48,817 nucleotides of DNA from RGVT01 sp037129475 (lineage in GTDB: Bacteria; Planctomycetota; Planctomycetia; Pirellulales; UBA1268). The notes beneath the pieces are model-generated. The model made no database searches. It saw only the letters and a list, made by a program, of their open reading frames with translations, and had not been told where the DNA came from. Position 1 is the first letter of the stretch. The number at the start of each line of letters is the position of its first letter. The translations under genes and the position numbers were made by a program. Positions 6,736-15,225 of the stretch are shown here, in pieces. The DNA lies in the NCBI GenBank assembly GCA_037129475.1, contig JBAXUY010000009.1, positions 1-48,817 on the forward strand. The letters run 5' to 3'.

Positions 6736-8289
6736 CACGAGGCCGTCGCGGAATTCATCCGCCTGGCGGCGGATCGTGCGCAGGTCGGCGGCGGGTTTGC
6801 GGTCGAGGTTCTTGAGCTGCATCGTCATGCGCTGATTCTTGCGCAAGAGCTTCTCGTGTCGCGCGAGGAAGTCCCAGTAGAGCGTCGTGAACGGGCAGGC
6901 GTCGGGGCCGCTCGTGACCTTCGGCTTGTAGCGGCAGCCTTTGCAGGCGTTGCTCATGCGGTCGAGGTAGGCACCGGTGGCGCAGTAGGGCTTCGAGGCC
7001 ATCACGCCGCCGTCGGCGAACTGGCTCATGCCAAGCGTATTCGGGAGTTCCACCCACTCGACCGCGTCGACGTAGACGGCGAGGTACCAGCGGTGCACGT
7101 CCTCTGGAGTGATGCCCGCGAGGAGCGCGAAGAGCCCGGTCACCATCAGCCGCTGGATGTGGTGTGCGTAGCCATGCTCGAGCGTCTGGGCGAGGGCGTC
7201 CTTGAGGCAGTTCATGTCGGTCGCGCCCGTCCAGTAGAAGTTCGGCAGCGGCCGATCGGCGCCGAGGGCGTTGCGCCGTTCGTACTCCGGCATGAAGTGC
7301 CAATAGACGCCACGGACGTATTCCCGCCAGCCGATCACCTGGCGAATGAAACCCTCCACGGCCTCGAGCGGGGCCTGGCCGGCGCGGTAGGCCCGTTCCG
7401 CGCCCGCAATGACATCGCGTGGATCGAGCAGTTTCATGTTCATCGCCTGCGCGAGCCGGGAGTGGTAAAGCCACGGCTCGCCGGTCCAGATCGCGTCTTG
7501 ATAGCGGCCGAAGTTCGTGAGGCGATGGACGAGAAAATCGTCGAGGGCTTTGCGGGCGTCGTCGGGCGTCACGGGCCAGTCGAAGTGCGCGAGGCTGCCG
7601 GGATGGGATGCGAACCGGGCGTTCACGAGATCGATGACGCCCCGTGTCACCGCGTCGGGAGCGAACCGCACCGGCTGCGGCAGCCGGCCCGGGCCCGACT
7701 TCGGAAACGCCCCCCGGTTGTCGGCGTCGAAGTTCCACTGGCCGCCCGCCGGCTCGCCATCGTCCATGAGCACGCCGAATTTTTCCCGCAGCGGTCGGTA
7801 GAAGTATTCGAGCCGCAGTTGCTTGCGGCCCCTCGCGTGGGCGGCGAACTCGTCGCGCGATGAAAAAAAGTGCCGATCAGGCCGGATTTCGAGCGGCAGG
7901 CCGGCCGCGTGGGCCGCAGTTTCGAGCGCGTGCTGCACTCGCCACTCGCCGGGCTCGGTGAGAACGAGCCTGTCGGGAGTTCGACCTGCTGTTCGAGCCG
8001 TCGTGAGGCTCGCGGCGAGCGCGGCGGCGAGCGAGGCGGGCTCGCCGGCAGCAGCCGCGGCAGGAAGTTCGCGGTAGTCGACGGCGATGCCATCGGTCAC
8101 GAGCCGGTCGCGAAAATGCCGCATGCCGGCCAGAAACACTGCGATCCGGGCCTTGTGGGTCCAGACGTGGGTCGACTCCTCGGCCACCTCGGCCATCCAC
8201 ACCCGGTCGCGGGAGCGGTCGAAGCCGTCGAAGGCGCTGCTGTGCCGGGCAAGCTGGTCGCCGAGCACGAGAATGAGGTTGCCGGCCAT
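6733..8289 (-). CDS. phrB: Iron-sulfur photolyase/cryptochrome (PhrB / FeS-BCP type)
   Basis: This 518-residue protein belongs to the bacterial photolyase branch with an Fe-S cluster, whose studied members repair (6-4) photoproducts using light and FAD. The N-terminus MAGNLILVLGDQL starts the antenna domain. The C-terminal half has YHSRLAQAMNMKLLDP, RQVIGWREYVRG and YAHHIQRLMVTG. Cluster cysteines are seen as YCATG and then CKGC followed 13 residues later by CPF, the spacing known from PhrB. An in-frame TTG at 8295 is possible, but the ATG at 8289 fits the family start. The gene is monocistronic on the minus strand. Confidence 0.92.
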   Translation of the reverse strand: MAGNLILVLGDQLARHSSAFDGFDRSRDRVWMAEVAEESTHVWTHKARIAVFLAGMRHFRDRLVTDGIAVDYRELPAAAAAGEPASLAAALAASLTTARTAGRTPDRLVLTEPGEWRVQHALETAAHAAGLPLEIRPDRHFFSSRDEFAAHARGRKQLRLEYFYRPLREKFGVLMDDGEPAGGQWNFDADNRGAFPKSGPGRLPQPVRFAPDAVTRGVIDLVNARFASHPGSLAHFDWPVTPDDARKALDDFLVHRLTNFGRYQDAIWTGEPWLYHSRLAQAMNMKLLDPRDVIAGAERAYRAGQAPLEAVEGFIRQVIGWREYVRGVYWHFMPEYERRNALGADRPLPNFYWTGATDMNCLKDALAQTLEHGYAHHIQRLMVTGLFALLAGITPEDVHRWYLAVYVDAVEWVELPNTLGMSQFADGGVMASKPYCATGAYLDRMSNACKGCRYKPKVTSGPDACPFTTLYWDFLARHEKLLRKNQRMTMQLKNLDRKPAADLRTIRRQADEFRDGLV

Positions 8290-8349
8290 GAGCAATACCC
8301 TACTCGATGGCCCCAGCTCGGGGTGCTGCGAAACCCCGCGACCGACGCG

Positions 8350-8377
8350 TTGACAGGGGCTCGCGGCTCGTTATGAT
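8350..8377 (+). promoter_or_regulatory. Near-consensus sigma-70 promoter for the DUF1559 gene
   Basis: A perfect -35 box TTGACA (8350-8355) lies 16 bases before TATGAT (8372-8377), which has one mismatch to the -10 consensus. The expected transcript start is about 8384. A 15-base palindrome TGCAA-TCGAG-TTGCA (8377-8391) overlaps that point and could be an operator. GGAGG (8396-8400) sits eight bases before the ATG at 8409. This is the clearest promoter in the window. Confidence 0.75.
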
Positions 8378-8408
8378 GCAATCGAGTTGCATAATGGAGG
8401 AGTTCCCC

Positions 8409-9356
8409 ATGGCTCGCCGCTCGCGTCCCGCTTTCAGCCTTGTCGAGCTCCTGGTGGTAATCGCGATCATCGGCACGCTCGTCGGACTGCTCCTGCCGGC
8501 GATCCAAGCTGCCCGCGAGTCGGCCCGGCGAACCGCCTGCACCAACAACCTGCGGCAGGTGGGAATCGCGCTGCACCACTACCATGATCACGCCGGTGCT
8601 TTTCCGGCTGGATGGTCTGGCGTGGCATCGGCGTCCGCCGCTGACGAGTACGACGAGCCGGGCTGGGGCTGGGCCGCGCGACTGCTGCCGCAGATCGAGG
8701 CCGGGCCGCTGCATGAGCGCATCGATTTCCGGCGTCCCGTCTTCGATTCAGTTGACACCGACGTGCACCGCGACGTTCGAGAGACCGTCATTGCCGCGTT
8801 CCTGTGCCCTTCCGATCTGCCGGGTCCGACCGAATCCGCCGCGGTGTTTGACGTGGGCGCCGAGGATGGCCACGACCACGCGGGCGACGACGACCATGCC
8901 GCGCACCCCGTCGACGGTGGAGATCTGGCCACCGTGTGTCGGGCGGCAAAGAGCAACTACGTGGGCATGTTCGGCTGGGCCGCGTCCTTGGACGACGAGC
9001 CCGCGGCGGGCGACGGCATCTTTTTCCGCAACAGCCGGGTGTCCCTCAAGCACATCACCGATGGCACGTCGAAGACGATCCTCCTCGGAGAGCGGGCCGC
9101 CCGGATGGGCGGGAGCGTCTGGGCAGGCGTGATCCACGGTGCCGAATCCGCGCGGGCCCGGGTCGTCGGGGTCGGCGATCATGCCCCGAATTCCGAGGCC
9201 CATCATTTCGACGACTTTTCCAGCCGCCATGTCGGCGGTGCCGTCTTCGTGCGGGCCGACGCCTCGACGCGGTTCCTGACGGAATCGATGGACGAGGAGG
9301 TGTTTCACGCCCTCTGCACCCGGGCCGGCGGCGAGCCGATACCGTCCGAGCCCTGA
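8409..9356 (+). CDS. DUF1559 protein with prepilin-type N-terminal cleavage/methylation motif
   Basis: This 315-residue protein starts MARRSRPAFSLVELLVVIAI, a type IV prepilin-like leader cut before Phe, followed by a hydrophobic helix. DUF1559 proteins form very large families in planctomycetes; their role is unknown but probably pseudopilin-like. Family features include ARESARRTACTNNLRQVG, then DGTSKTILLGER, then the SRHVGG and ADAS region near the C-terminus. An unusual His/Asp-rich stretch, DGHDHAGDDDHAAHP, lies near residue 160 and could bind metal. The start at 8409 is fixed by GGAGG at 8396-8400 and by the leader motif. It has its own promoter. Confidence 0.92.
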   Translation: MARRSRPAFSLVELLVVIAIIGTLVGLLLPAIQAARESARRTACTNNLRQVGIALHHYHDHAGAFPAGWSGVASASAADEYDEPGWGWAARLLPQIEAGPLHERIDFRRPVFDSVDTDVHRDVRETVIAAFLCPSDLPGPTESAAVFDVGAEDGHDHAGDDDHAAHPVDGGDLATVCRAAKSNYVGMFGWAASLDDEPAAGDGIFFRNSRVSLKHITDGTSKTILLGERAARMGGSVWAGVIHGAESARARVVGVGDHAPNSEAHHFDDFSSRHVGGAVFVRADASTRFLTESMDEEVFHALCTRAGGEPIPSEP

Positions 9357-9481
9357 GCCTGGTTTGGGCGATTTTTCCGAGCGCCGGGCCGCTTTTGCCG
9401 GCATGATTCGCCGATGTGTTACGACGCGGCGTGCGCTGCGGTTCCTCCTCCAGACACACAGCCTCCCGGCTGCGTGCAAAC

Positions 9482-9488
9482 AGGAGGG
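9482..9488 (+). promoter_or_regulatory. Ribosome binding site that sets the sigma-factor start
   Basis: AGGAGGG lies five bases before GTG at 9494. The reading frame is open further upstream to an ATG at 9416, but that start has no comparable site. The GTG start is therefore preferred. Confidence 0.7.
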
Positions 9489-9493
9489 CTGCC

Positions 9494-10519
9494 GTGATCG
9501 CGATCGCCAAGCGGGTCCGCAAGGTCAAACGTGCATCATCGGGCGCGACGGCGTCTCGCGGTATGCAACTCCGTGGCCGGAAGGCCGTTCGAGCCGAGCT
9601 TTGTGGTGTGCGGAGCGGTTCGGACCTGCGCGAGCGTCGCGAACGGTTTTTCGCCCGGCCGATCGAGTACATCCCGTGCCGGGAATTCCTCAAGAAGGAT
9701 GCCGAGGCCCTCGCCACGACGCCCCCGGCCGACGCCGCGGTGCCCCTCGATCGCGACGTCTCGGATCGCACCGCCGCCAAGGGGCTCTCGCCGTATCTGG
9801 CGAGCCTCTATCAGACCCGGCTGCTCACCAAGAACGAGGAGCAGTATTACTTTCGCCGGATGAATTGGCTGAGGTTCCGCGCTTCAAAAGCGCGGGGACG
9901 GCTCGACAGGAAGCGGGCCACGCGCCGGCAGATCGAGGAGATCGAGGGCTGGCTCGCCGAGGCGGAAACGGTCAAGTCGATCATCATCACGTCGAACCTG
10001 CGGCTCGTGGTGTCCATCGCCAAAAAATTCGTCGACGCGAGCAACTCGTTCGAGGAACTCGTGAGCGACGGCAACGTGGCACTCATGCGGGCGGTGGAAA
10101 AGTTCAACTTCGCCCTCGGGAATCGTTTCAGCACCTACGCCACCTATGCCGTGCAGCGGCACTTCTTCCGAATGTCCCACAAGGGGCGGCAGCAGCGGAA
10201 CCGCTTCGTGTCGAACGATGAATCGCTCAAGGATCGGGCGGCGGAGGTGCCGTCGGCAGAGTATTGCTCGACCGAGCAGATCGGTGTGCTGAAGGAACTC
10301 TTCAGCGGATTTCTCGGTGATCTCGAGCCCCGGGAGCGGCAGATCGTCGTGGCCCGTTTCGGCTTCGACGGCAAACCACCCCGGACGTTCCGGGAACTCG
10401 GCTCGTCGATGGGCGTGTGCAAGGAGCGGATTCGGCAAATCCAGACGCGGGCGATCGACAAACTCCGCGACATGGCCGCCGAGGTGAAGCTCGAGCAGAC
10501 CGTGGACAACTGGCTGTGA
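9494..10519 (+). CDS. RNA polymerase sigma-70 family factor
   Basis: This 341-residue sigma factor starts at GTG 9494 behind AGGAGGG. A basic N-terminal tail precedes a region 1.2-like segment (SPYLASLYQTRLLTKNEEQYY). Region 2 is clear: LRLVVSIAKKFVDASNSFEELVSDGN, then FSTYATYAVQRHFFRMSHK. Region 4 has LEPRERQIVVARFGFDG and the helix-turn-helix ending KERIRQIQTRAIDKLRD. Region 3 is shortened. It resembles SigA-like alternative factors rather than ECF types, which have only regions 2 and 4. The target promoters are unknown. The SDR gene starts inside its stop codon, so the two are probably translationally coupled. Confidence 0.9.
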   Translation: MIAIAKRVRKVKRASSGATASRGMQLRGRKAVRAELCGVRSGSDLRERRERFFARPIEYIPCREFLKKDAEALATTPPADAAVPLDRDVSDRTAAKGLSPYLASLYQTRLLTKNEEQYYFRRMNWLRFRASKARGRLDRKRATRRQIEEIEGWLAEAETVKSIIITSNLRLVVSIAKKFVDASNSFEELVSDGNVALMRAVEKFNFALGNRFSTYATYAVQRHFFRMSHKGRQQRNRFVSNDESLKDRAAEVPSAEYCSTEQIGVLKELFSGFLGDLEPRERQIVVARFGFDGKPPRTFRELGSSMGVCKERIRQIQTRAIDKLRDMAAEVKLEQTVDNWL

Positions 10520-11271
10520 CGACCCTCGGCGCCGCGGAGCAGCGCGTGTTGATCCTGGGCGGAAACGGCGGCATCGGGTCCGCCCTCGCCAGGCTCATCG
10601 TCGCCGGGGGAGGTCGGGTGTTTCTCGCCGGCCGTGACGCGGCGAAGCTCGAATCGCTCGGTCGCGATCTCGGTATGCATTCCGCCACGGTCGAGGCGAC
10701 CGATCCCGATGCGATCGACGCGTGCGCCGATGAAGCCGCAGCGGCGCTCGGCGGGCTCACGGGGATCGCCAACTGTGTCGGTTCGCTCCTGCTCAAGCCT
10801 GCCCATCTGACCAGCACGGCGGAGTGGCAGGCGACGCTCGCGACGAATCTCACGAGCGGGTTCGGCTGCGTGCGGGCGGCCGGTCGGCTCCTGAAGACCG
10901 ACGGGGGTGCGGTGGTGCTCGTGTCGAGCGCGGCGGCCCGGATCGGTCTCGCCAACCACGAGGCCATCGCCGCGGCCAAGGCCGGCCTCGAGGGGCTCGC
11001 CCGTTCGGCAGCCGCCACCTACGCGAGGCAGAGGATCCGCTTCAACGTCGTCGCACCGGGGCTTGTGCGCACGCCACTGACGCACGCTCTGGTGGCGAAC
11101 GAACTGGCAGAAAAGGCGTCGCTCGCGATGCATCCGCTCGGTCGGCTCGGAGAGCCCGGCGACGTGGCCCGGGCGATCGCCTGGCTGCTCGACCCGGCCC
11201 AGGGCTGGATCACCGGACAGGTGCTTGGCGTCGACGGCGGGCTCGCCGACGTGAAGGCCCGGCCGGGCTGA
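10516..11271 (+). CDS. Short-chain dehydrogenase/reductase-like protein lacking the catalytic tyrosine
   Basis: This 251-residue Rossmann protein starts at GTG 10516, overlapping the sigma-factor stop as GTGA. The cofactor loop GGNGGIG (15-21), Asn111 and Ser138 are conserved. The YxxxK site reads I151-A-A-A-K155, so the usual catalytic tyrosine is isoleucine. The C-terminus has NVVAPGLVRTPLT and ITGQVLGVDGG, typical of the classical family. Without the tyrosine, ordinary oxidoreductase activity is doubtful. It may bind NAD(P)(H) in a regulatory or structural role, or use another residue. Coupling to a sigma factor is suggestive but not proof of a link. Confidence 0.85.
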   Translation: MTTLGAAEQRVLILGGNGGIGSALARLIVAGGGRVFLAGRDAAKLESLGRDLGMHSATVEATDPDAIDACADEAAAALGGLTGIANCVGSLLLKPAHLTSTAEWQATLATNLTSGFGCVRAAGRLLKTDGGAVVLVSSAAARIGLANHEAIAAAKAGLEGLARSAAATYARQRIRFNVVAPGLVRTPLTHALVANELAEKASLAMHPLGRLGEPGDVARAIAWLLDPAQGWITGQVLGVDGGLADVKARPG

Positions 11272-11317
11272 ACCGCCTGCATAGGCCACATGGGCCGCCG
11301 CTGCTATCCTCTGCGGC

Positions 11318-12640
11318 ATGAGCAGATCAACGTCACCAGCCGTGCCCGCGCCGACGTTTCGTCTCTGGCTCATGATGGTGCTCGAGTTCGCGATCTGGGG
11401 CGCCTGGCTGCCGCTCATCTGGGGCTACATGGGCAAGGACGGCCTGGCCTTCAGCGACACCGAGATCGCCTGGATCGGCAGCGCGTTCGCGATCGCGTCG
11501 ATCGTCGGCATCTTCTTCTCGAGCCAGTTCGCCGACCGGACATTCGCCGCTGAAAAGTTCATGGCGGCCAGCCATCTGATCGGCGGGCTCGCGATCCTCG
11601 CCCTGTTTTGGGCCCGTGAAATCGCGGCCGCGACGGGGCTCGGCGTGTTCGTGGTGTTTTTCGGGCTGATGCTCGTGCACGCGCTCCTCTATGTGCCCAC
11701 GATCTCCGTCTCGAATTCGATCGCCTTCACGCACATGCAGAACGCCCGCAAGGAGTTCGGCCTGGTGCGCATGGGGGGCACGATCGGCTGGATTCTGGCC
11801 GCCTGGCCGCTCTATTTCGTGCTCCAGGGCAAGGAGGGGGCCGAGGCCGTCGCGGCCAGCCGCAACATCTTCCTCGTCGCGGGGATCACGTCGCTGGTGC
11901 TCGCCGCGTTCAGCCTCTGTCTGCCGCATACGCCGCCCAAGCGGACGACGGCCGGCGGCCTGGCCGGCATCGCCTGGCTCAGGGCGGTTGGCTATCTGTC
12001 GTATCCCTATCTGCTCGTGCTGTTCGCCGTCACGTTCATCGACGCGGTGATCCACAACGGCTACTTCGTGATGGCCGGCGGGTTTCTCGGCAGCAAGACG
12101 GTGGGCATCAAGCCGGAATGGATCATGCCGGTGATGAGCATCGGCCAGGTGGCCGAGATCATCACGATGGCGGTGCTTGGCGGCGTGCTCGCCCGGCTCG
12201 GCTGGAAGACGACGATGATCCTCGGCATTCTCGGCCACGCCGTGCGGTTCGCGGTGTTCGCGTTCATGCCTCAGAACCAGGCCCTGATCATCGCCGTGCA
12301 GGTGCTCCACGGCATCTGCTACGCCTTCTTCTTCGCCACGCTCTACATCTTCATCGACGCGGCCTTCCCCAAGGACGTGCGATCGAGCGCCCAGAGTCTC
12401 TTCAACCTGCTCGTCCTGGGTCTGGGCGACCTGGCCGCCAAGTGGCTCTTCATCCCGCTCCAGACGCGGCTCACCGCCGCCGACGGCACGGTGGACTACC
12501 GGCAACTGTTCCTCGTGCCCGCATGCATGGCCCTGGCGGCGGCCGCGATCCTGCTCGTGGCCTTCTGGCCCCCCCGGTGGCTGGCGAGCGGCGCCGAGGT
12601 CGAGGATGATCCCGAGACCGAGCCGCACGTCGCGCCGTAG
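11318..12640 (+). CDS. MFS permease of the nucleoside:H+ symporter (NupG-like) type
   Basis: This 440-residue inner-membrane protein has about 12 hydrophobic segments. It starts with a short soluble tail, then FRLWLMMVLEFAIWGAWLPL. The early helices, SQFADRTFAAEKFMAASHL and FTHMQNARKEFGLVRMGGTIGW resemble the NupG/XapB family. The substrate may be a nucleoside or related compound, but this is from family resemblance only. The TATCCT box at 11305-11310, followed by CTGCGGC just before the start, may be a -10 element. The next gene, a membrane protein, begins 25 bp after its stop. Confidence 0.85.
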   Translation: MSRSTSPAVPAPTFRLWLMMVLEFAIWGAWLPLIWGYMGKDGLAFSDTEIAWIGSAFAIASIVGIFFSSQFADRTFAAEKFMAASHLIGGLAILALFWAREIAAATGLGVFVVFFGLMLVHALLYVPTISVSNSIAFTHMQNARKEFGLVRMGGTIGWILAAWPLYFVLQGKEGAEAVAASRNIFLVAGITSLVLAAFSLCLPHTPPKRTTAGGLAGIAWLRAVGYLSYPYLLVLFAVTFIDAVIHNGYFVMAGGFLGSKTVGIKPEWIMPVMSIGQVAEIITMAVLGGVLARLGWKTTMILGILGHAVRFAVFAFMPQNQALIIAVQVLHGICYAFFFATLYIFIDAAFPKDVRSSAQSLFNLLVLGLGDLAAKWLFIPLQTRLTAADGTVDYRQLFLVPACMALAAAAILLVAFWPPRWLASGAEVEDDPETEPHVAP

Positions 12641-12665
12641 CGGTGCGCTTCCGGCGGAGCATCTG

Positions 12666-13133
12666 ATGGCAGGCCTTCGAACCAGTCGTGAGCCGCTCGT
12701 CGCCAATCTCGTCACGACAGCGTTCATGGTGGGCCTGATCTGGTTCGTGCAGATCGTGCACTACCCCCTCATGGCCGGCTGGCCGCACGACGAGTTCGGG
12801 GCGTGGGAGGCGCGACATCGCGAACGCACCGGTCCGGTGGTGGTGCCGGCGATGCTCGCCGAGGGTGCGGCGGCCGCTTGGCTCGTGCTCCGGCGGCCGG
12901 TGGGCGTGCCGGCGTGGCTCCCGTGGGTCGCCGGCCTGCTCCTGCTCGGTGTGTGGGCGAGCACGTTCCTCCTCCAGGTGCCCTGCCACGAGCGCCTCAG
13001 CGAGGGGTGGGACGCCGCCGTGCACGCCCGACTGGTGGCCACCAACTGGCTGCGGACGCTCCTCTGGTCGCTGCGACTCGGCCTCCTGGTCGGGGCTGCC
13101 GTGGCGAGCCGGTCGATCGTCCAGCCGGGCTGA
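12666..13133 (+). CDS. Four-helix integral membrane protein, unknown function
   Basis: This 155-residue protein has four predicted membrane segments: LVTTAFMVGLIWFVQIVHYP, VVVPAMLAEGAAAAWLVL, WLPWVAGLLLLGVWASTFLL and the LWSLRLGLLVGAAVAS end. HYPL in helix 1, Glu in helix 2 and NWLRT before helix 4 look conserved, as in small DUF1772-like membrane proteins. I cannot name a function. The ATG at 12666 is preferred over an upstream in-frame ATG at 12606 that would overlap the MFS gene. It lies between the MFS gene and lpxD on the same strand. Confidence 0.72.
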   Translation: MAGLRTSREPLVANLVTTAFMVGLIWFVQIVHYPLMAGWPHDEFGAWEARHRERTGPVVVPAMLAEGAAAAWLVLRRPVGVPAWLPWVAGLLLLGVWASTFLLQVPCHERLSEGWDAAVHARLVATNWLRTLLWSLRLGLLVGAAVASRSIVQPG

Positions 13134-13207
13134 ATCAGCCTTGCGGGGGCGGCCCTGCGCGGCCTATCCTCCCGCCCCTGTTCGAGTCCGCCGCAGGAGG
13201 TGTGATC

Positions 13208-14269
13208 ATGGCCGTGACGCTCGACGCTCTGGCGACCCACGTGGGCGGCACGCTTGTCGGTGATCCTCAGGCCGGCGCGCGATCGTACTCCGACGCCACG
13301 ACCCTCGAAGTGGCGACGCCGGACCATGTCACGCTCGTCGACCATCTCGAGAAGCGCCACCTGCTCGCCAAGAGCCGGGCCGGCGCAGCGATCGTGCCGC
13401 GTGGGGCCGGGGCACTCGACCGGCCCTCGATCGAGGTGGACGACGTGCACGCCGCCTTCGCTGCGGTGATCACGCTGCTCCGGCCGCCGCGGCAGAGCCG
13501 GAGGATCGGCACGAGCCCGCAGGCCGTCGTCGATCCCACGGCGCGGCTCGGCACCGACGTCGACGTGCATCCATTCGCGACGATCGGCGCCGACGTCGAG
13601 ATCGGCGCAGGCTCCACGATCCATGCCGGCGTGCGGCTGCTCGCCGGCTGCCGCATCGGTGCCGGCACGGAAATCTTTCCCAATGCCGTGCTGTATGAGA
13701 ACACGCGGGTCGGTGACCGCTGCATCGTCCACGCGGGCGCCGTGATCGGCGCGTACGGCTTCGGCTACAAGGTGGCCGACGGTGCCTATCGGCTCTCGGC
13801 GCAGCTCGGCCATGTCGAGGTGGGGGACGACTGCGAGATCGGCGCCAACACGACGATTGACCGCGGCACGTACGGCCCGACGGTGATCGGCGCGGGCTCG
13901 AAGCTCGACAATCTCGTGATGATCGCCCACAACGTCCGGCTCGGACGCCATGTCATGATCTGCTCGCAGGTGGGTGTCGCCGGGAGCACGACGACCGGCG
14001 ACTGGGTGGTGATGGCCGGCCAGGTGGGCGTGCGCGACCATGTGCATATCGGCGATCGGGCGATTCTCGGCGCGCGGTCGGGGGTGTCGAACGACGTGGA
14101 GGCGGGCAAGACCGTGCTCGGTGAGCCGGCGATCGACCTCCGAGACCGCAAACTCCAGTTGGCCACGATGAGCAAGCTGCCCGAGATGCGGAAGGAGCTC
14201 AAGCAGCTTCACGCGCGGCTCGAGGCACTCGAGCGGGGCCGCGGCAACGCAGCCGCCGAGGCGGCGTAG
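13208..14269 (+). CDS. lpxD: UDP-3-O-acylglucosamine N-acyltransferase
   Basis: LpxD adds the second acyl chain to UDP-3-O-acyl-glucosamine in lipid A synthesis. The protein has 353 residues. The N-terminal uridine-binding domain is followed by a left-handed beta helix of hexapeptide repeats (about residues 105-315). The catalytic His241 lies in LVMIAHNVRLG, preceded by IGANTTIDRG. The C-terminal helix starts near KLPEMRKELKQL. AGGAGGT at 13195-13201, six bases before the ATG, fixes the start. The gene is followed 13 bp later by lpxI, a clear lipid A gene pair showing that this planctomycete-like cell makes lipopolysaccharide. Confidence 0.96.
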   Translation: MAVTLDALATHVGGTLVGDPQAGARSYSDATTLEVATPDHVTLVDHLEKRHLLAKSRAGAAIVPRGAGALDRPSIEVDDVHAAFAAVITLLRPPRQSRRIGTSPQAVVDPTARLGTDVDVHPFATIGADVEIGAGSTIHAGVRLLAGCRIGAGTEIFPNAVLYENTRVGDRCIVHAGAVIGAYGFGYKVADGAYRLSAQLGHVEVGDDCEIGANTTIDRGTYGPTVIGAGSKLDNLVMIAHNVRLGRHVMICSQVGVAGSTTTGDWVVMAGQVGVRDHVHIGDRAILGARSGVSNDVEAGKTVLGEPAIDLRDRKLQLATMSKLPEMRKELKQLHARLEALERGRGNAAAEAA

Positions 14270-14282
14270 AGGGGCGCGGACG

Positions 14283-15197
14283 ATGTCGGGACTCCTGCGC
14301 GACGGTACCCTCGCTGGCGAGACGATCGGCATCCTGGCCGGCTGGGGACGGTATCCCGTGGCGGTCGCCCGGGCGATTCGCCGCCGCGGCGGCCGCACGG
14401 CGATCCTGGCGATCGAGGGGCATGCCGACGCCGAACTCGAACCGCTGGCCGACGTGTTCGGCACGGTGGGCGTCGCGGAGATCGGCGGGGCGATCGAATT
14501 CTTCAGGCGGCAGGGCGCTATTCGGGCCACGATGGCCGGCAAGATCCACAAAACGAAGCTCTTCACCCGCGACGCGTGGATCCGGCATCTGCCCGACTGG
14601 ACGGGCCTGGCCACCTTTTGGCCGCACTTCGTGACCCGACGCCGCGACAACCGCGACGACTCGTTGCTCGGCGCGATCGCAGCCGCCTTCGATGCCCGTG
14701 GGGTGCGGATCTGTCCGGCCACCGACTTCGCGCCCGAACTGCTCGCCGCCGGAGGTGTGTTCGCCGGCCGGGTCCTGTCATCGCGTGAGCGACAGGACGT
14801 CGTCTTCGGGTGGCGGCTTGCCAAGGAACTGGGCCGGCTCGACATCGGGCAGACGGTGGTCGTCAAGGATCGGGCCCCGCTGGCCCTGGAGGCGATCGAG
14901 GGCACCGACGAGTGCATCCGCCGGGCGGGCCGCCTCTGTCCCACGGGCGGGATGGTCGTCGTGAAGGTGGCGAAGCCGCAGCAGGATCTGCGGTTCGACA
15001 TGCCGACGGTCGGCGTGGGGACGCTCGAGTCGCTCGCCGCAGCGCGGGCCCGCGTGCTCGTGATCGAGGCCGGTCAGACGATTCTGATCGACGGGGCCGC
15101 GCTGACGACGGCCGCCGAACGCGCCGGCATCACCATCGTGAGTTTCTTCGACGCGGCGGGCATGCCGGTCGGCGTCGAGCGGGAACAGGCGGCCTGA
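14283..15197 (+). CDS. lpxI: UDP-2,3-diacylglucosamine pyrophosphatase
   Basis: LpxI (DUF1009) hydrolyses UDP-2,3-diacylglucosamine to lipid X and UMP, replacing LpxH in many bacteria. The 304-residue protein shows the N-terminal IGILAGWGRYPVAVARAIRR and then FFRRQGAIRATMAGKIHKT. The C-terminal catalytic domain carries VVKDRAPLALEAIEGTDE, VKVAKPQQDLRFDMPTVG and AGQTILIDG. Length and all main blocks agree with the family. It lies 13 bp after lpxD, and the two are very likely co-transcribed. Confidence 0.94.
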   Translation: MSGLLRDGTLAGETIGILAGWGRYPVAVARAIRRRGGRTAILAIEGHADAELEPLADVFGTVGVAEIGGAIEFFRRQGAIRATMAGKIHKTKLFTRDAWIRHLPDWTGLATFWPHFVTRRRDNRDDSLLGAIAAAFDARGVRICPATDFAPELLAAGGVFAGRVLSSRERQDVVFGWRLAKELGRLDIGQTVVVKDRAPLALEAIEGTDECIRRAGRLCPTGGMVVVKVAKPQQDLRFDMPTVGVGTLESLAAARARVLVIEAGQTILIDGAALTTAAERAGITIVSFFDAAGMPVGVEREQAA

Positions 15198-15225
15198 CGA
15201 CGCGGGACCGTATACTCGCGGCATC

